A stretch of DNA of 64,000 nucleotides from JBBAFB01 sp041655595 (GTDB lineage Bacteria > Bacillota > DULZ01), in the NCBI GenBank assembly GCA_041655595.1, contig JBBAFB010000001.1, positions 1-64,000 on the forward strand. Reading direction: 5' to 3'. Shown here piece by piece: positions 35,882 to 43,439 of the stretch. Below the pieces are notes generated by a model. The model had not been told where the DNA came from. It made no database searches and saw nothing but the letters and a program-made list of their open reading frames with translations. The translations under genes were made by a program, and so were the position numbers. The stretch's first letter is position 1, and every line of letters starts with the position of its first letter.

Positions 35882-36829
35882 TCACTCCCATCCCCTGCAA
35901 GCCAAACATGAAGCCAAACTGTATTCGCTGGAAACAGCCTTTAAATCACCAACATAATTTAGCATTTCTGCCGGCCTAACTACATCAATCATTAAACCGA
36001 TTTCCTGCTTAAATTTATCTGACAAACTTTTAGCAATTGGCTCTATACCGCTTAATAATATTTTTTCCACGTTCTTGACACCGCGACTAGATTGGTAAAA
36101 GCCTATAGTGGATCTAATATTTCTGTTCAATTCCTCAACGATCTTTTCACTGTGAATAAAATCTTTCTTTACCCCGTCCTGCCAATACAGGGGCATTGTC
36201 CGTGCCAAACGTGGGAGTAAATTATCTGCTACGAGCATATTACCAAAACCCAGGCCGATGTTTAAAATAGCAACTGCACTTTTTTCTCCGATCTTTTTTA
36301 ACAATCTCAACAAGGTTAAGTTAAGAACCTCTATTTCAAGGGGGTTTAATTTTGCTTTTTCTAAAACCCATAAAAAGTCCAGCAGCATCTCCTTGTTACC
36401 GGCAACCAAAATTAGTTCCAACATGGTCTTTTCGCCATCCTTCCTGCTACCGATAATGCTGTAATCCAATTCTACGGATTCAAGCGGTACAGGCAGGTGT
36501 TCCTGCGCTTGAAAACGCACTAGGGAATCCACCCGGTTTAAAGGAACATGGGGAAAGCTGGCAAAGCGAATCAAAACATCTTGGTTTGAGATGCCAATCA
36601 CAACATTACGGCTTCGGAAGTCTCCTTTTTGCCACAAAGCCTTTAAGCCCTGGACCACCAGGTCCCGATTGGTTATCAGTCCCTCCCGCATCCCCCCCCG
36701 GGGAAGGGTAACCTCCGCAAATGAGGCAAGGGACAATTGTTTGTTTCTCTTATATAATTCAACTCCCCGAATAACCTCCGTGTCAAATTCCAGACCAACA
36801 ACGCTTTTGCCCTTTAAAACACGCCTCAT
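35882..36829 (-). CDS. pilM: PilM-like actin-fold pilus assembly protein (second MNO set)
   Basis: 315 aa. N-terminal VVGLEFDTEVIRGVEL, then VVIGISNQDVLIRFASFPHVPLNRV, typical PilM subdomain 1C, and LNIGLGFGNMLVAD at the nucleotide site. Together with the following pilN and pilO it forms the inner-membrane alignment complex. Just downstream of the sigma factor gene. Confidence 0.88.
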   Translation of the reverse strand: MRRVLKGKSVVGLEFDTEVIRGVELYKRNKQLSLASFAEVTLPRGGMREGLITNRDLVVQGLKALWQKGDFRSRNVVIGISNQDVLIRFASFPHVPLNRVDSLVRFQAQEHLPVPLESVELDYSIIGSRKDGEKTMLELILVAGNKEMLLDFLWVLEKAKLNPLEIEVLNLTLLRLLKKIGEKSAVAILNIGLGFGNMLVADNLLPRLARTMPLYWQDGVKKDFIHSEKIVEELNRNIRSTIGFYQSSRGVKNVEKILLSGIEPIAKSLSDKFKQEIGLMIDVVRPAEMLNYVGDLKAVSSEYSLASCLACRGWE

Positions 36830-36845
36830 ACTCCCACCTCTTATC

Positions 36846-37559
36846 TTAACTTCGCAAATAAACAGCTAATTGATCTAGGGCCCTTTTTAGCAACCGCGAA
36901 ACTTGCCTTTGATTTGTGCCGATTTCTGAAGCAATTTTATTTTGAGTTAACTCCTGAAAAAAATTCATATAAATGATTTTTTGTTGTAAACCCGACAATT
37001 TGCTGATTGCCTCCTTGAGAAGCAGTTGATCTTCAATAGGCAACTTAAAACTTTCGTGATATAAGTTTTTTATTTGTGAAACATCAACCTCTTCCAAGGT
37101 AATAGTACCTGCTAACATGGCCTCTACGATACCCTCTTCTTTAATATTCATAGCCTCGGCAACCTCACTTAAATTAGGTTCCCTCTGCAAAGTTTGCCGC
37201 AAACTATCAGTGACAGCTAAAATTTGAGTTTTCAACTTATTCAGACCCGGAGGTAAATCAAAGCTGACTTCCAACTGCAGTTCCCTTTGTATTTCTCCAA
37301 TAATATAATAAGTTGCATAGGTTGCAAACAGGACACCCCTAGCTGGATCATAATTTTTTAAGGCTTTTAAAACCCCCTCATATCCTGCTTGGGTCAAATC
37401 CTGCCAGGAAGCAGTTTTAACATACCTGTTTGCATAGTGGTAGACTAAGCCGGTGGCCGCATCCACAATCTCATTAACCAAACCCTCGTGGGGATTATAA
37501 TGGTACTGCAAAACTAAGGCTTCTAATCTTTGGTTTTTTCTATCAGCCATTGCAGCCAC
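36846..37559 (-). CDS. Sigma-70-family sigma factor (SigB/SigF-like, group 3) inside the pilus operon
   Basis: 237 aa. Region 2: LVNEIVDAATGLVYHYANRYV, LTQAGYEGVLKALKNYDPARGVLFATYATYYIIGEIQREL in parts, with region 2.4 near residues 85-110. Region 3 PNLSEVAEAMNIKEEGIVEAM. Region 4 contains the HTH LTQNKIASEIGTNQRQVSRLLKRALDQL. It has no anti-sigma neighbour. GTG start 6 bases behind GGGGGA. It is embedded between pilC and pilM, suggesting dedicated control of pilus or competence genes, possibly by positive feedback. Its promoter consensus is not known. Confidence 0.85.
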   Translation of the reverse strand: MAAMADRKNQRLEALVLQYHYNPHEGLVNEIVDAATGLVYHYANRYVKTASWQDLTQAGYEGVLKALKNYDPARGVLFATYATYYIIGEIQRELQLEVSFDLPPGLNKLKTQILAVTDSLRQTLQREPNLSEVAEAMNIKEEGIVEAMLAGTITLEEVDVSQIKNLYHESFKLPIEDQLLLKEAISKLSGLQQKIIYMNFFQELTQNKIASEIGTNQRQVSRLLKRALDQLAVYLRS

Positions 37560-37573
37560 TTTTATCCCCCTTT

Positions 37574-38785
37574 TTAGATTCCTGATTGCACTACGGCATT
37601 AAAAATAGGCAGATATAAAGAAATAACCATTAATCCAACGACTAGCCCTATGCCAACCATTAACATCGGTTCCAACATCGCCGATAAGCCCTTGGTAATG
37701 ATGGTAACTTCTTCTTCAAAGAACTCAGAAACTTTATTCAACATTTCCGAAAGAGTACCAGATTGCTCTCCAACTGCAACCATTTGCACAACCATCGGCG
37801 GAAACAAATTGCTTTCTTTTAAAGGCTCGGCCAGGCCTGCCCCCTCTTCAATCTTTTCTTTGGCCGCTGCCAAGGCATTAACTATAAGCTGGTTGCCTGT
37901 GGCCTTCCCTGAAACATCCAAAGCCTGTAGGATTGGAATTCCGCCATTTAATAAGGTTGCAAGGGTCCTGGTAAATCTGGCGGTACTGGCTTTCTGTAAT
38001 AAAGATCCAAAAACCGGCAACCTGAATTTTAATTTGTCCAGCCAAAGAGTGCCGGCAACGGATGCAGATAAATATTTTATACCGCCAAACAAACCGCCTG
38101 CAATTAAAATCCAAAAATACCAGCTTCCCCTTAAGGAATTTGAAGCAGCCAAAACCATTTTAGTAGGTAAAGGCAGCTCCGTTCCCGGCGGGAACATCTT
38201 TACAAAAACAGGTACTATGAATACAAGCATGGCGATGATCATTAAAAAGGCAAATCCGCCGATCATACTGGGATAGAAGGTAGCGGAACGAATATTATCC
38301 CGTAAAGTTTTATCCTTTTGTAATTGCTCGGAAAGATGTACTAAACTAGTATCCAATGTCCCCCCCAACTCTCCTGCCTTGACCATTCCGGTAAATAAGC
38401 TGGGAAAAATCTTGGATTGTTCTTCCAGGGCCTCCCCAAAACTCATTCCCGCCTCCACATTAATTGCCACTGCCTCAACCACTTTTTTAAAACGAAGGTT
38501 GACCGTTTGGTCCTCCAAAGCAAAGAGACATTGGGTTAGGGGAATGCCTGCCTGTAGCATAGAAGCTAATTGGCGACTAAAAAGGCTGATTTCCCCTAAA
38601 GTGACCTTCTTTTCTTTTTTAAAAAAACTCAAACTTGCAATGGTTGTCCTTTTTTCCCTTATATCAATAATGAAATAGCCCATATCCTTTAAGTGGGTTA
38701 TTGCTCGGTTAAGATCCCCCGCCTTTAATTGGCCCACAGAAATTCGGCCTTGGTTGTCCAGTATTTCATAAGAGAAAGTTCTCAT
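37574..38785 (-). CDS. pilC: PilC/GspF-family platform protein (copy 2)
   Basis: 403 aa. Two GspF domains with FSRQLASMLQAGIPLTQCLFALED and FTRTLATLLNGGIPILQALDVSG, three transmembrane segments and the conserved VGEQSGTLSEMLNKVSEFFEEEV near residues 335-358. N-terminal cytoplasmic domain SYEILDNQGRISVGQLKA. Start overlaps the end of the PilQ-like gene. Usual length of PilC is about 400 aa. Confidence 0.95.
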   Translation of the reverse strand: MRTFSYEILDNQGRISVGQLKAGDLNRAITHLKDMGYFIIDIREKRTTIASLSFFKKEKKVTLGEISLFSRQLASMLQAGIPLTQCLFALEDQTVNLRFKKVVEAVAINVEAGMSFGEALEEQSKIFPSLFTGMVKAGELGGTLDTSLVHLSEQLQKDKTLRDNIRSATFYPSMIGGFAFLMIIAMLVFIVPVFVKMFPPGTELPLPTKMVLAASNSLRGSWYFWILIAGGLFGGIKYLSASVAGTLWLDKLKFRLPVFGSLLQKASTARFTRTLATLLNGGIPILQALDVSGKATGNQLIVNALAAAKEKIEEGAGLAEPLKESNLFPPMVVQMVAVGEQSGTLSEMLNKVSEFFEEEVTIITKGLSAMLEPMLMVGIGLVVGLMVISLYLPIFNAVVQSGI

Positions 38786-39981
38786 TTTGCCTCGTCCTTC
38801 TTTTTATCAAAACTTGCCACCAGCTCTTGCAACATTTTAATCCGATCCGGTGTTTCCTCTGCCCACAAAATATAGTGGGGATTGGCCGAGTCTCCAGACA
38901 AGTTTTCTGAGATATGCATACTTGTTGAAATAACAGGAGACATTTCCGTTAAAATAGTTCTTAAGGCTTTTAACCTTTCCATAGCATAACTACCGGAGGC
39001 TGAAGTTATGGTAGCTTTAATTTTTTCTCTGGCAACATCAATGGCCTTCAAGCTGATGTAAATCTGCGGTTCCAACTCTGGAGGGCAAATTACAATAATT
39101 TCCCTACTTAATTCCGGAAAATTAAAGGCGAGCAACTCTAACCCGTCGTAACCGAAGGAATCCATCCTGGTAACCGCATCTTTTGCCACTAAATGCTCAA
39201 ATCTGTAAATAAAAACGGTCTTATTTCTCCCCTCCAACCGATCAAGCTCCATTGCAACTCGCTGAAGCTGACTCCAGCTTTCAATGATGGCTTCATCAAA
39301 AACCAACAACCTGTTGCCAATGGTTACGTATTTGTTTAAAGGAATACCTGTTTCTTTAATCAGCTCCACCAAGCGACTTGGCTCAACTACATAGGTTTTT
39401 AATTCTTTAAAAGCGAAGTTAATTATTTCACCATCATCTAAATAAAAATTTTCTACGATATCCACCGCTGCAATTAATTCCTTAATTTTAATTAAATCAT
39501 CCGGAGTGCCTTGAACCCAAATAGAACGCGGATTTGATTCCAGCACAAAACTTTTTACAGGGATTCCCAAGGTGTTAATCAAGGTTTGCAATTGATTTCC
39601 TCGAATATATATAAAATCAAATCTTGTTAAGGTAGCCGTTGTAAAACCGACATCCCGCAATTTTTGTTCATTACCCACCACCAATATTTTTCCATCTTTA
39701 ATGTAGCTTAGGCCCTCATTTTTAAGAAGTAGATCCAGGGCCTCCATGGGACTGACATTCTCCACCGAAAAAGTTACCTTGACCGGTTTTTCAATTAAAA
39801 CAATATTGGTATTAGTTTTAATAGCCAATGCGGATAAAACGTCTCTTAAATCCGCTTCTCTGACATCCAAGGAAATGATCTCTTCCCGGGCACTGACACC
39901 GACTGTGCCCGTACTAAAAGCCGGAAGCAGCAAGCCGATAAAAACCAAACAGATTATGTAAACCTTTTTACTGTTTTTCAT
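38782..39981 (-). CDS. PilQ-derived protein with secretin N-domains but no secretin pore
   Basis: 399 aa with signal peptide (YIICLVFIGLLLPAFSTGTVG) and an STN domain (ISLDVREADLRDVLSALAIKTNTNIVLI, then VKVTFSVENVSPMEALDLLLKNEGLSY), followed by N1-type KH-like domains (FDFIYIRGNQLQTLINTLGI, RSIWVQGTPDDLIKIKELIAAVDI). The beta-barrel of true secretins (about 200 further residues) is absent. In a monoderm it may act on the outer face of the membrane as a pilus alignment protein. ATG start behind GGTGGG; an upstream start (39993) is less likely. Confidence 0.75.
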   Translation of the reverse strand: MKNSKKVYIICLVFIGLLLPAFSTGTVGVSAREEIISLDVREADLRDVLSALAIKTNTNIVLIEKPVKVTFSVENVSPMEALDLLLKNEGLSYIKDGKILVVGNEQKLRDVGFTTATLTRFDFIYIRGNQLQTLINTLGIPVKSFVLESNPRSIWVQGTPDDLIKIKELIAAVDIVENFYLDDGEIINFAFKELKTYVVEPSRLVELIKETGIPLNKYVTIGNRLLVFDEAIIESWSQLQRVAMELDRLEGRNKTVFIYRFEHLVAKDAVTRMDSFGYDGLELLAFNFPELSREIIVICPPELEPQIYISLKAIDVAREKIKATITSASGSYAMERLKALRTILTEMSPVISTSMHISENLSGDSANPHYILWAEETPDRIKMLQELVASFDKKKDEAK

Positions 39982-40001
39982 TCTGCAACCCACCTGTTTT
40001 G

Positions 40002-40508
40002 CTATTTTCTTGGAGCAAACGCTATCGTTATTTCCCTAGTTTCATTATTTAGAACAATATAATCCCTGTTGATCTCTGTTAACTCCCATGTGTCAGCTAT
40101 CTTATCGCCTATCGCCAAAATATAACTGACTTGTTGCGCTTTTATAATTGCCAAATCCTGTTCACCCTTAATCACTCCTAAAAGCTCAATAGGTGCACTA
40201 AAAGGATCAACAACTGCCTCTAAATAATCTTGGGAGGGAGTCAATTGCCCGCCTTCCTGCCTTTCTAGCTGAGGGAGAATTTGGGCAAGTTCATCTTGCA
40301 GTTGCTGCTCCGTTAAACCTGGAATACCGGGTATGACAGGTGTTTGGGTTGAGCCTTGCAAAAAAAACCTAATACCGAAAGCAACTAAAATAAGGGTTAA
40401 TAAAACTCCTATTAAAATATACAACCTAAGTTTTCCCTTTCCCGCCTCTTCCTTTGAAAAACCAGGCTGGGACCAATTAAATGGTAGTTTCATTTTCGGC
40501 TCCGCCAA
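40002..40508 (-). CDS. PilP/GspC-like pilus protein
   Basis: 168 aa. One membrane helix (YILIGVLLTLILVAFGIRFFL), a Gln/Pro-rich linker and a GspC-HR/PilP beta domain (LLGVIKGEQDLAIIKAQQVSYILAIGDKI, WELTEINRDYIVLNNETREITI in parts). I place the start at TTG 40508, 7 bases behind AAAGGGGG. The apparent ATG at 40550 lies inside the riboswitch terminator and cannot serve as start. First gene downstream of a c-di-GMP riboswitch, and probably the first cistron of the pilP-pilQ-pilC-sigma-pilMNO operon. Confidence 0.78.
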   Translation of the reverse strand: MAEPKMKLPFNWSQPGFSKEEAGKGKLRLYILIGVLLTLILVAFGIRFFLQGSTQTPVIPGIPGLTEQQLQDELAQILPQLERQEGGQLTPSQDYLEAVVDPFSAPIELLGVIKGEQDLAIIKAQQVSYILAIGDKIADTWELTEINRDYIVLNNETREITIAFAPRK

Positions 40509-40540
40509 TCTTTTACCCCCTTTAATTGATAATTTGCAAT

Positions 40541-40573
40541 AAAAAACCAAGCTGATTTAGCCTGGTAGCTTGG
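40541..40573 (-). terminator. Intrinsic terminator of the riboswitch expression platform
   Basis: Minus strand CCAAGCT (40567-40573), a 13-base loop and AGCTTGG (40547-40553), followed by TTTTTT (40541-40546). The 5' arm overlaps the 3' strand of the riboswitch P1 helix (40566-40569), so P1 formation and terminator formation exclude each other. Confidence 0.85.
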
Positions 40574-40655
40574 CGATCCTAGCCCCTACGGCGGGACTTT
40601 AGACCCATAGCTTTGCAGTCATCATCTTTCAATGACTTTGCCTTTAACTGCTAAA
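40564..40655 (-). promoter_or_regulatory. Cyclic di-GMP-I (GEMM-I) riboswitch upstream of pilP
   Basis: The minus-strand RNA contains the GEMM core in order: P1 5' strand TAGC (40650-40653), the AAAGGCAAA motif, a P2 stem with a GAAA tetraloop (CAT-TGAAAG-ATG), the TGCAAAGC segment, a P3 with GGGTCTAAA (tetraloop receptor), GGATCGCCAAGC and the P1 3' strand GCTA (40566-40569). The base before CAAA is G, the position called G20 in the Vibrio Vc2 RNA, which favours c-di-GMP over 3',3'-cGAMP. The downstream terminator overlaps P1, so ligand binding should permit transcription (ON). Confidence 0.88.
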
Positions 40656-40658
40656 ATT

Positions 40659-40664
40659 CTTATA
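40659..40664 (-). promoter_or_regulatory. Weak -10 element for the riboswitch transcript
   Basis: TATAAG on the minus strand ends 5-6 bases before the first base of P1, the right place for a -10 box of the riboswitch-pilP transcript. No good -35 is visible 16-19 bases upstream, so an activator or the locally encoded sigma factor could be needed. Confidence 0.3.
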
Positions 40665-40780
40665 TCTTGCATGATATCTAAATCATAGCAATACCTATGT
40701 GCTGTCCTATTTTTCTCTTAACTTTAAATTTCGACAGAAAGAGTCCATTCCCTGCAAATATTATTAATATTTATTAATTA

Positions 40781-41875
40781 TTATTCCCAATAGCTTGAAG
40801 AAGCAAAGGAAGCTCTTTGCATTAATCTATCGAGTTCCACCTTATCCACGGAATGTTCAAGCGCCGTTTCTCCGGAAATTTTTCCCGAACTGTAAAGTTC
40901 GGCTAAAGCTTGATCCATAGTATGCATGCCGCTGCTTTTCGACGTTTGCATGGTATTATAAAGTTGATGTTCTTTTCCCTCTCTGATTAAATTTCTAACA
41001 GCAGGGGAATCCAGTAAAATCTCCGTCGCCAAAACCCTGCCCGCCCCGTCCTGAGTGGGTAACAATTGTTGGGAAACCACTGCCTTTAAAGTGTTGGATA
41101 ACTGCTGCCGCACTTGTTCTCTGCTCTGATCTTGAAAAACATCAATAATGCGGCTGATAGTTAAGGGGGCTGTTTGTGTATGTAAGGTCGAAAATACCAA
41201 GTGACCGGTTTCTGCCGCCGTTAATGCAATAGAGATACTATCCAAATCCCTCATTTCTCCGATGAGAATCACATCGGGGTCGTGTCGAAGAACATGGCGC
41301 AAAGCATGTGCAAAGGAATGGGTGTCTATACCTACCTCTCTTTGTTTGACGATGGATTTTTGATGTTTATGCAAAAATTCAATAGGATCTTCTATGGTAA
41401 CGATGTTTACATGCCTTTCTCTGTTAATTAAATCAACCATTGCAGCTAAGGTAGTAGATTTACCGCTGCCCGTAGGTCCGGTGATCAAGACTAAACCCCT
41501 TGGCAAATAGCACAATTCTTTAATTTGGGCAGGAAGTCCTAATTGATCTATATCAGGAATTTTAAAAGGCACAATCCTAAAAACAGCCGCTAAACTACCC
41601 CTTTGTCTCATGATATTGCCCCTAAACCGTGCAACCCCGGGTAAGGCATAGGATACATCTAATTCTAATTTTTCATTAAACTGCTGAAAATCATTTAACA
41701 GTGGGGATAAAAATTCTTCCATGCCTTGAGGAGTAAAGGGTGGCGAATCTAAGGCAATCAGCCTACCTTGCACCCGGATCATCGGAGGAATACCTACGGC
41801 AACATGTAGGTCTGAGGCCTGCAGATGGGTAGCCTGTTGTAGCAAAAAATCCAAACTGGGCACAAAATCAGACAT
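40781..41875 (-). CDS. pilT: Type IV pilus retraction ATPase PilT
   Basis: 364 aa. N-terminal PilT domain (VPSLDFLLQQATHLQASDLHVAVGIPP), Walker A GPTGSGKSTTLAAM near 131-144, Walker B VILIGEMRDLDS, His box TGHLVFSTLHTQTAP and the family C-terminus LIREGKEHQLYNTMQTSK. This is a retraction rather than an assembly ATPase, so the pili are likely dynamic (twitching or DNA uptake). Encoded just upstream of the riboswitch. Confidence 0.97.
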   Translation of the reverse strand: MSDFVPSLDFLLQQATHLQASDLHVAVGIPPMIRVQGRLIALDSPPFTPQGMEEFLSPLLNDFQQFNEKLELDVSYALPGVARFRGNIMRQRGSLAAVFRIVPFKIPDIDQLGLPAQIKELCYLPRGLVLITGPTGSGKSTTLAAMVDLINRERHVNIVTIEDPIEFLHKHQKSIVKQREVGIDTHSFAHALRHVLRHDPDVILIGEMRDLDSISIALTAAETGHLVFSTLHTQTAPLTISRIIDVFQDQSREQVRQQLSNTLKAVVSQQLLPTQDGAGRVLATEILLDSPAVRNLIREGKEHQLYNTMQTSKSSGMHTMDQALAELYSSGKISGETALEHSVDKVELDRLMQRASFASSSYWE

Positions 41876-42056
41876 CTTTCCACTCCCTAGTTAAAACAAT
41901 TTTTTCTCTATTACAAATATAGCATAAAATAAGGAAATGGGGAAGATATTGTTGAAAAAGCTGAAGGCTGAAAGCGAAAGGTTAAAAACCAGTTAAGAGG
42001 AGGATAGAGGTTTTTGTAGCCTTTATCTTGGTTTGGGGTTGGTGGGTTTTTAGCAG

Positions 42057-42112
42057 GTAGAAAGTAGAAGGTAGAAAGTAGAAAGTAGAAGGTAGAAGGT
42101 AGAAAGTAGAAA
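42057..42112. repeat. Tandem 7-bp repeat GTAGAAR, eight units
   Basis: Eight perfect heptamer units, GTAGAAA or GTAGAAG, end to end in the intergenic region 41876-42228 between pilT and pilA. Purine-rich on the plus strand. Such heptamers often vary in copy number by slippage. It lies directly after the pilA terminator. Confidence 0.85.
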
Positions 42113-42139
42113 AAACCGGTTGGAAGGGACCAACCGGTT
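42110..42139 (-). terminator. Terminator of pilA
   Basis: Minus strand AACCGGTTGG (42130-42139), a 6-base loop and CCAACCGGTT (42114-42123), a perfect 10-bp stem, running into T residues (plus A run 42110-42115). Located about 90 bases after the pilA stop. Confidence 0.85.
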
Positions 42140-42197
42140 ATAGCACCTTTTTAAAATTACCAAAGACAATGAGCCATCTCATTATGTTATTTCGTCA

Positions 42198-42220
42198 AAC
42201 AGGGAACCGTCCCCCTGTTT
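42198..42220. repeat. REP-like palindrome AAACAGGG...CCCTGTTT
   Basis: Inverted repeat of 8 bp with an 8-base centre AACCGTCC. The centre with flanks (AGGGAACCGTCCCCCTG) matches a short intergenic palindrome type I know to recur in several Firmicutes, thought to be mobilised by REP-associated transposases. It lies 8 bases after the pilA stop. Could also assist termination. Confidence 0.45.
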
Positions 42221-42228
42221 TCCCTCGC

Positions 42229-42591
42229 CTAGGCTTCCGGTTCGCCTAATGTTACTTTGTAATTATCACCATCCTTGGTAATAACATACTCTCTTTCATC
42301 ATCAGATCCATATGGGTTTTTAGGTTCCTCCATTAAATATTTTGGTACTAAACCATAAAAATCGGTACCTTTTCCAGGAAGGGTCCCTTCTGTAGCTTCA
42401 TATAGAGAGATTGCACCTTTTATGGTTCTGATATTGGCATCGTTTGCGACATTTGCTGCTTTTTCGGTTGCGTTATTGTAGACCGGGATAGCTATTGCTA
42501 CCAGGACACCTATAATACCTACTACTACCATTAGTTCAACCAAAGTAAAACCTTTTTTGTTTTTCAGTTGTCTTTGGATGTAAGAAATCAT
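42229..42591 (-). CDS. pilA: Major type IV pilin PilA
   Basis: 120 aa prepilin. The leader of 14 residues ends KKG before FTLVELMVVVGIIGVLVAIAI (written in pieces), with Glu at mature +5; then ANDANIRTIKGAISLYEATEGTLPG, as in clostridial type IVa pilins and pseudopilins, and a short C-terminal domain with DGDNYKVTL. GGGAGG lies before the ATG. Its own terminator and upstream gap mark it as a separate transcription unit, as expected for the abundant pilin. Confidence 0.93.
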   Translation of the reverse strand: MISYIQRQLKNKKGFTLVELMVVVGIIGVLVAIAIPVYNNATEKAANVANDANIRTIKGAISLYEATEGTLPGKGTDFYGLVPKYLMEEPKNPYGSDDEREYVITKDGDNYKVTLGEPEA

Positions 42592-42675
42592 TTTTATTCC
42601 TCCCTTTTAGTTGTTTGAAATCCTCTATTTAATGTTATGGTATAAAGGGAAAGGTTTTAGACATTTTTCGTAGAA

Positions 42676-43419
42676 TTATTTTAAAAAATTTAAATAAAAA
42701 CCAATAATTTGGTGTCCCCATAAAGAAGAAAGGGTTATGCCCAAGGCTAAAAAGGGGCCAAAGGGGATGGGAGTTTTTTTAGTTTTTCGTCCTGTCGCTA
42801 ACAAAACGGCCCCGACTAGGCCACCTGTTACAAAGGCTATAAATAGTGCCAATAGGGTGCCCAACTGACCCAGAGAAAAACCGGCCGCAAACATGAGTTT
42901 TATATCCCCACCGCCCATACCCCCTTTACTTAAGATGGCTATTGCCAATAATAAACCACCGCCGATAACAGCCCCCAAAACCGCCTGCCACCAAGTTTGC
43001 TCGGGCAAGAAAATTTGCCATAGAATGGACCAGCCCAAAAGGCTGATCACCAGGGAATCCGGAATAAGCTGCAGCTCTAAATCAATCATCGTAATCACAA
43101 TTAAAAGGCTTAAGATAATTAAATATTTAATTAACAAAAACCGAAAGTCTACAGTTAAAAAGGCAATTAAAAAAACAAAGCCGGTCAAGAGTTCCACCAA
43201 GGGGTAACGAAGTCGGATAAGTTCATTACAATAGCGGCATTTGCCCCTTAACAATAAAAAACTCAAAACAGGAATTAAATCCAAAGGTTCCAGGCCGGTA
43301 TGGCAATGGGGACAATGGGAAGTGCCGGAAACAATATTTTTATTTTTAGGAATACGAAAAATACAAACATTTAAAAAAGAACCGATCACCAATCCGAGGA
43401 TAAAAATTAGTATTGCCAA
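42676..43419 (-). CDS. pilD: Prepilin peptidase (PilD/GspO)
   Basis: 247-aa membrane aspartyl protease that cleaves the class III leader and N-methylates the new N-terminus. N-terminal domain has the zinc Cys pairs CPHC and CRYC, then about six membrane helices. The catalytic Asp residues are in TMIDLELQLIPD and GMGGGDIKLM. GSFLNVCIFRIPKN at the N-terminus is diagnostic. Between the assembly ATPase and pilA. Confidence 0.96.
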   Translation of the reverse strand: MAILIFILGLVIGSFLNVCIFRIPKNKNIVSGTSHCPHCHTGLEPLDLIPVLSFLLLRGKCRYCNELIRLRYPLVELLTGFVFLIAFLTVDFRFLLIKYLIILSLLIVITMIDLELQLIPDSLVISLLGWSILWQIFLPEQTWWQAVLGAVIGGGLLLAIAILSKGGMGGGDIKLMFAAGFSLGQLGTLLALFIAFVTGGLVGAVLLATGRKTKKTPIPFGPFLALGITLSSLWGHQIIGFYLNFLK

Positions 43420-43439
43420 CTAGTACCACCTGCCAAGTT

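Noticed and set aside
37650..38276. 208-aa plus-strand ORF antisense to pilC
   Set aside because: Shadow frame of a well-supported gene, low-complexity Ser/Pro/Lys composition, no homology recognised.
40509..40550. ATG start of pilP at 40550
   Set aside because: Lies in the riboswitch terminator loop region and has no ribosome binding site; TTG 40508 has AAAGGGGG 7 bases upstream.
42057..42112. CRISPR array
   Set aside because: Units are 7 bp with no spacers; a simple tandem repeat.
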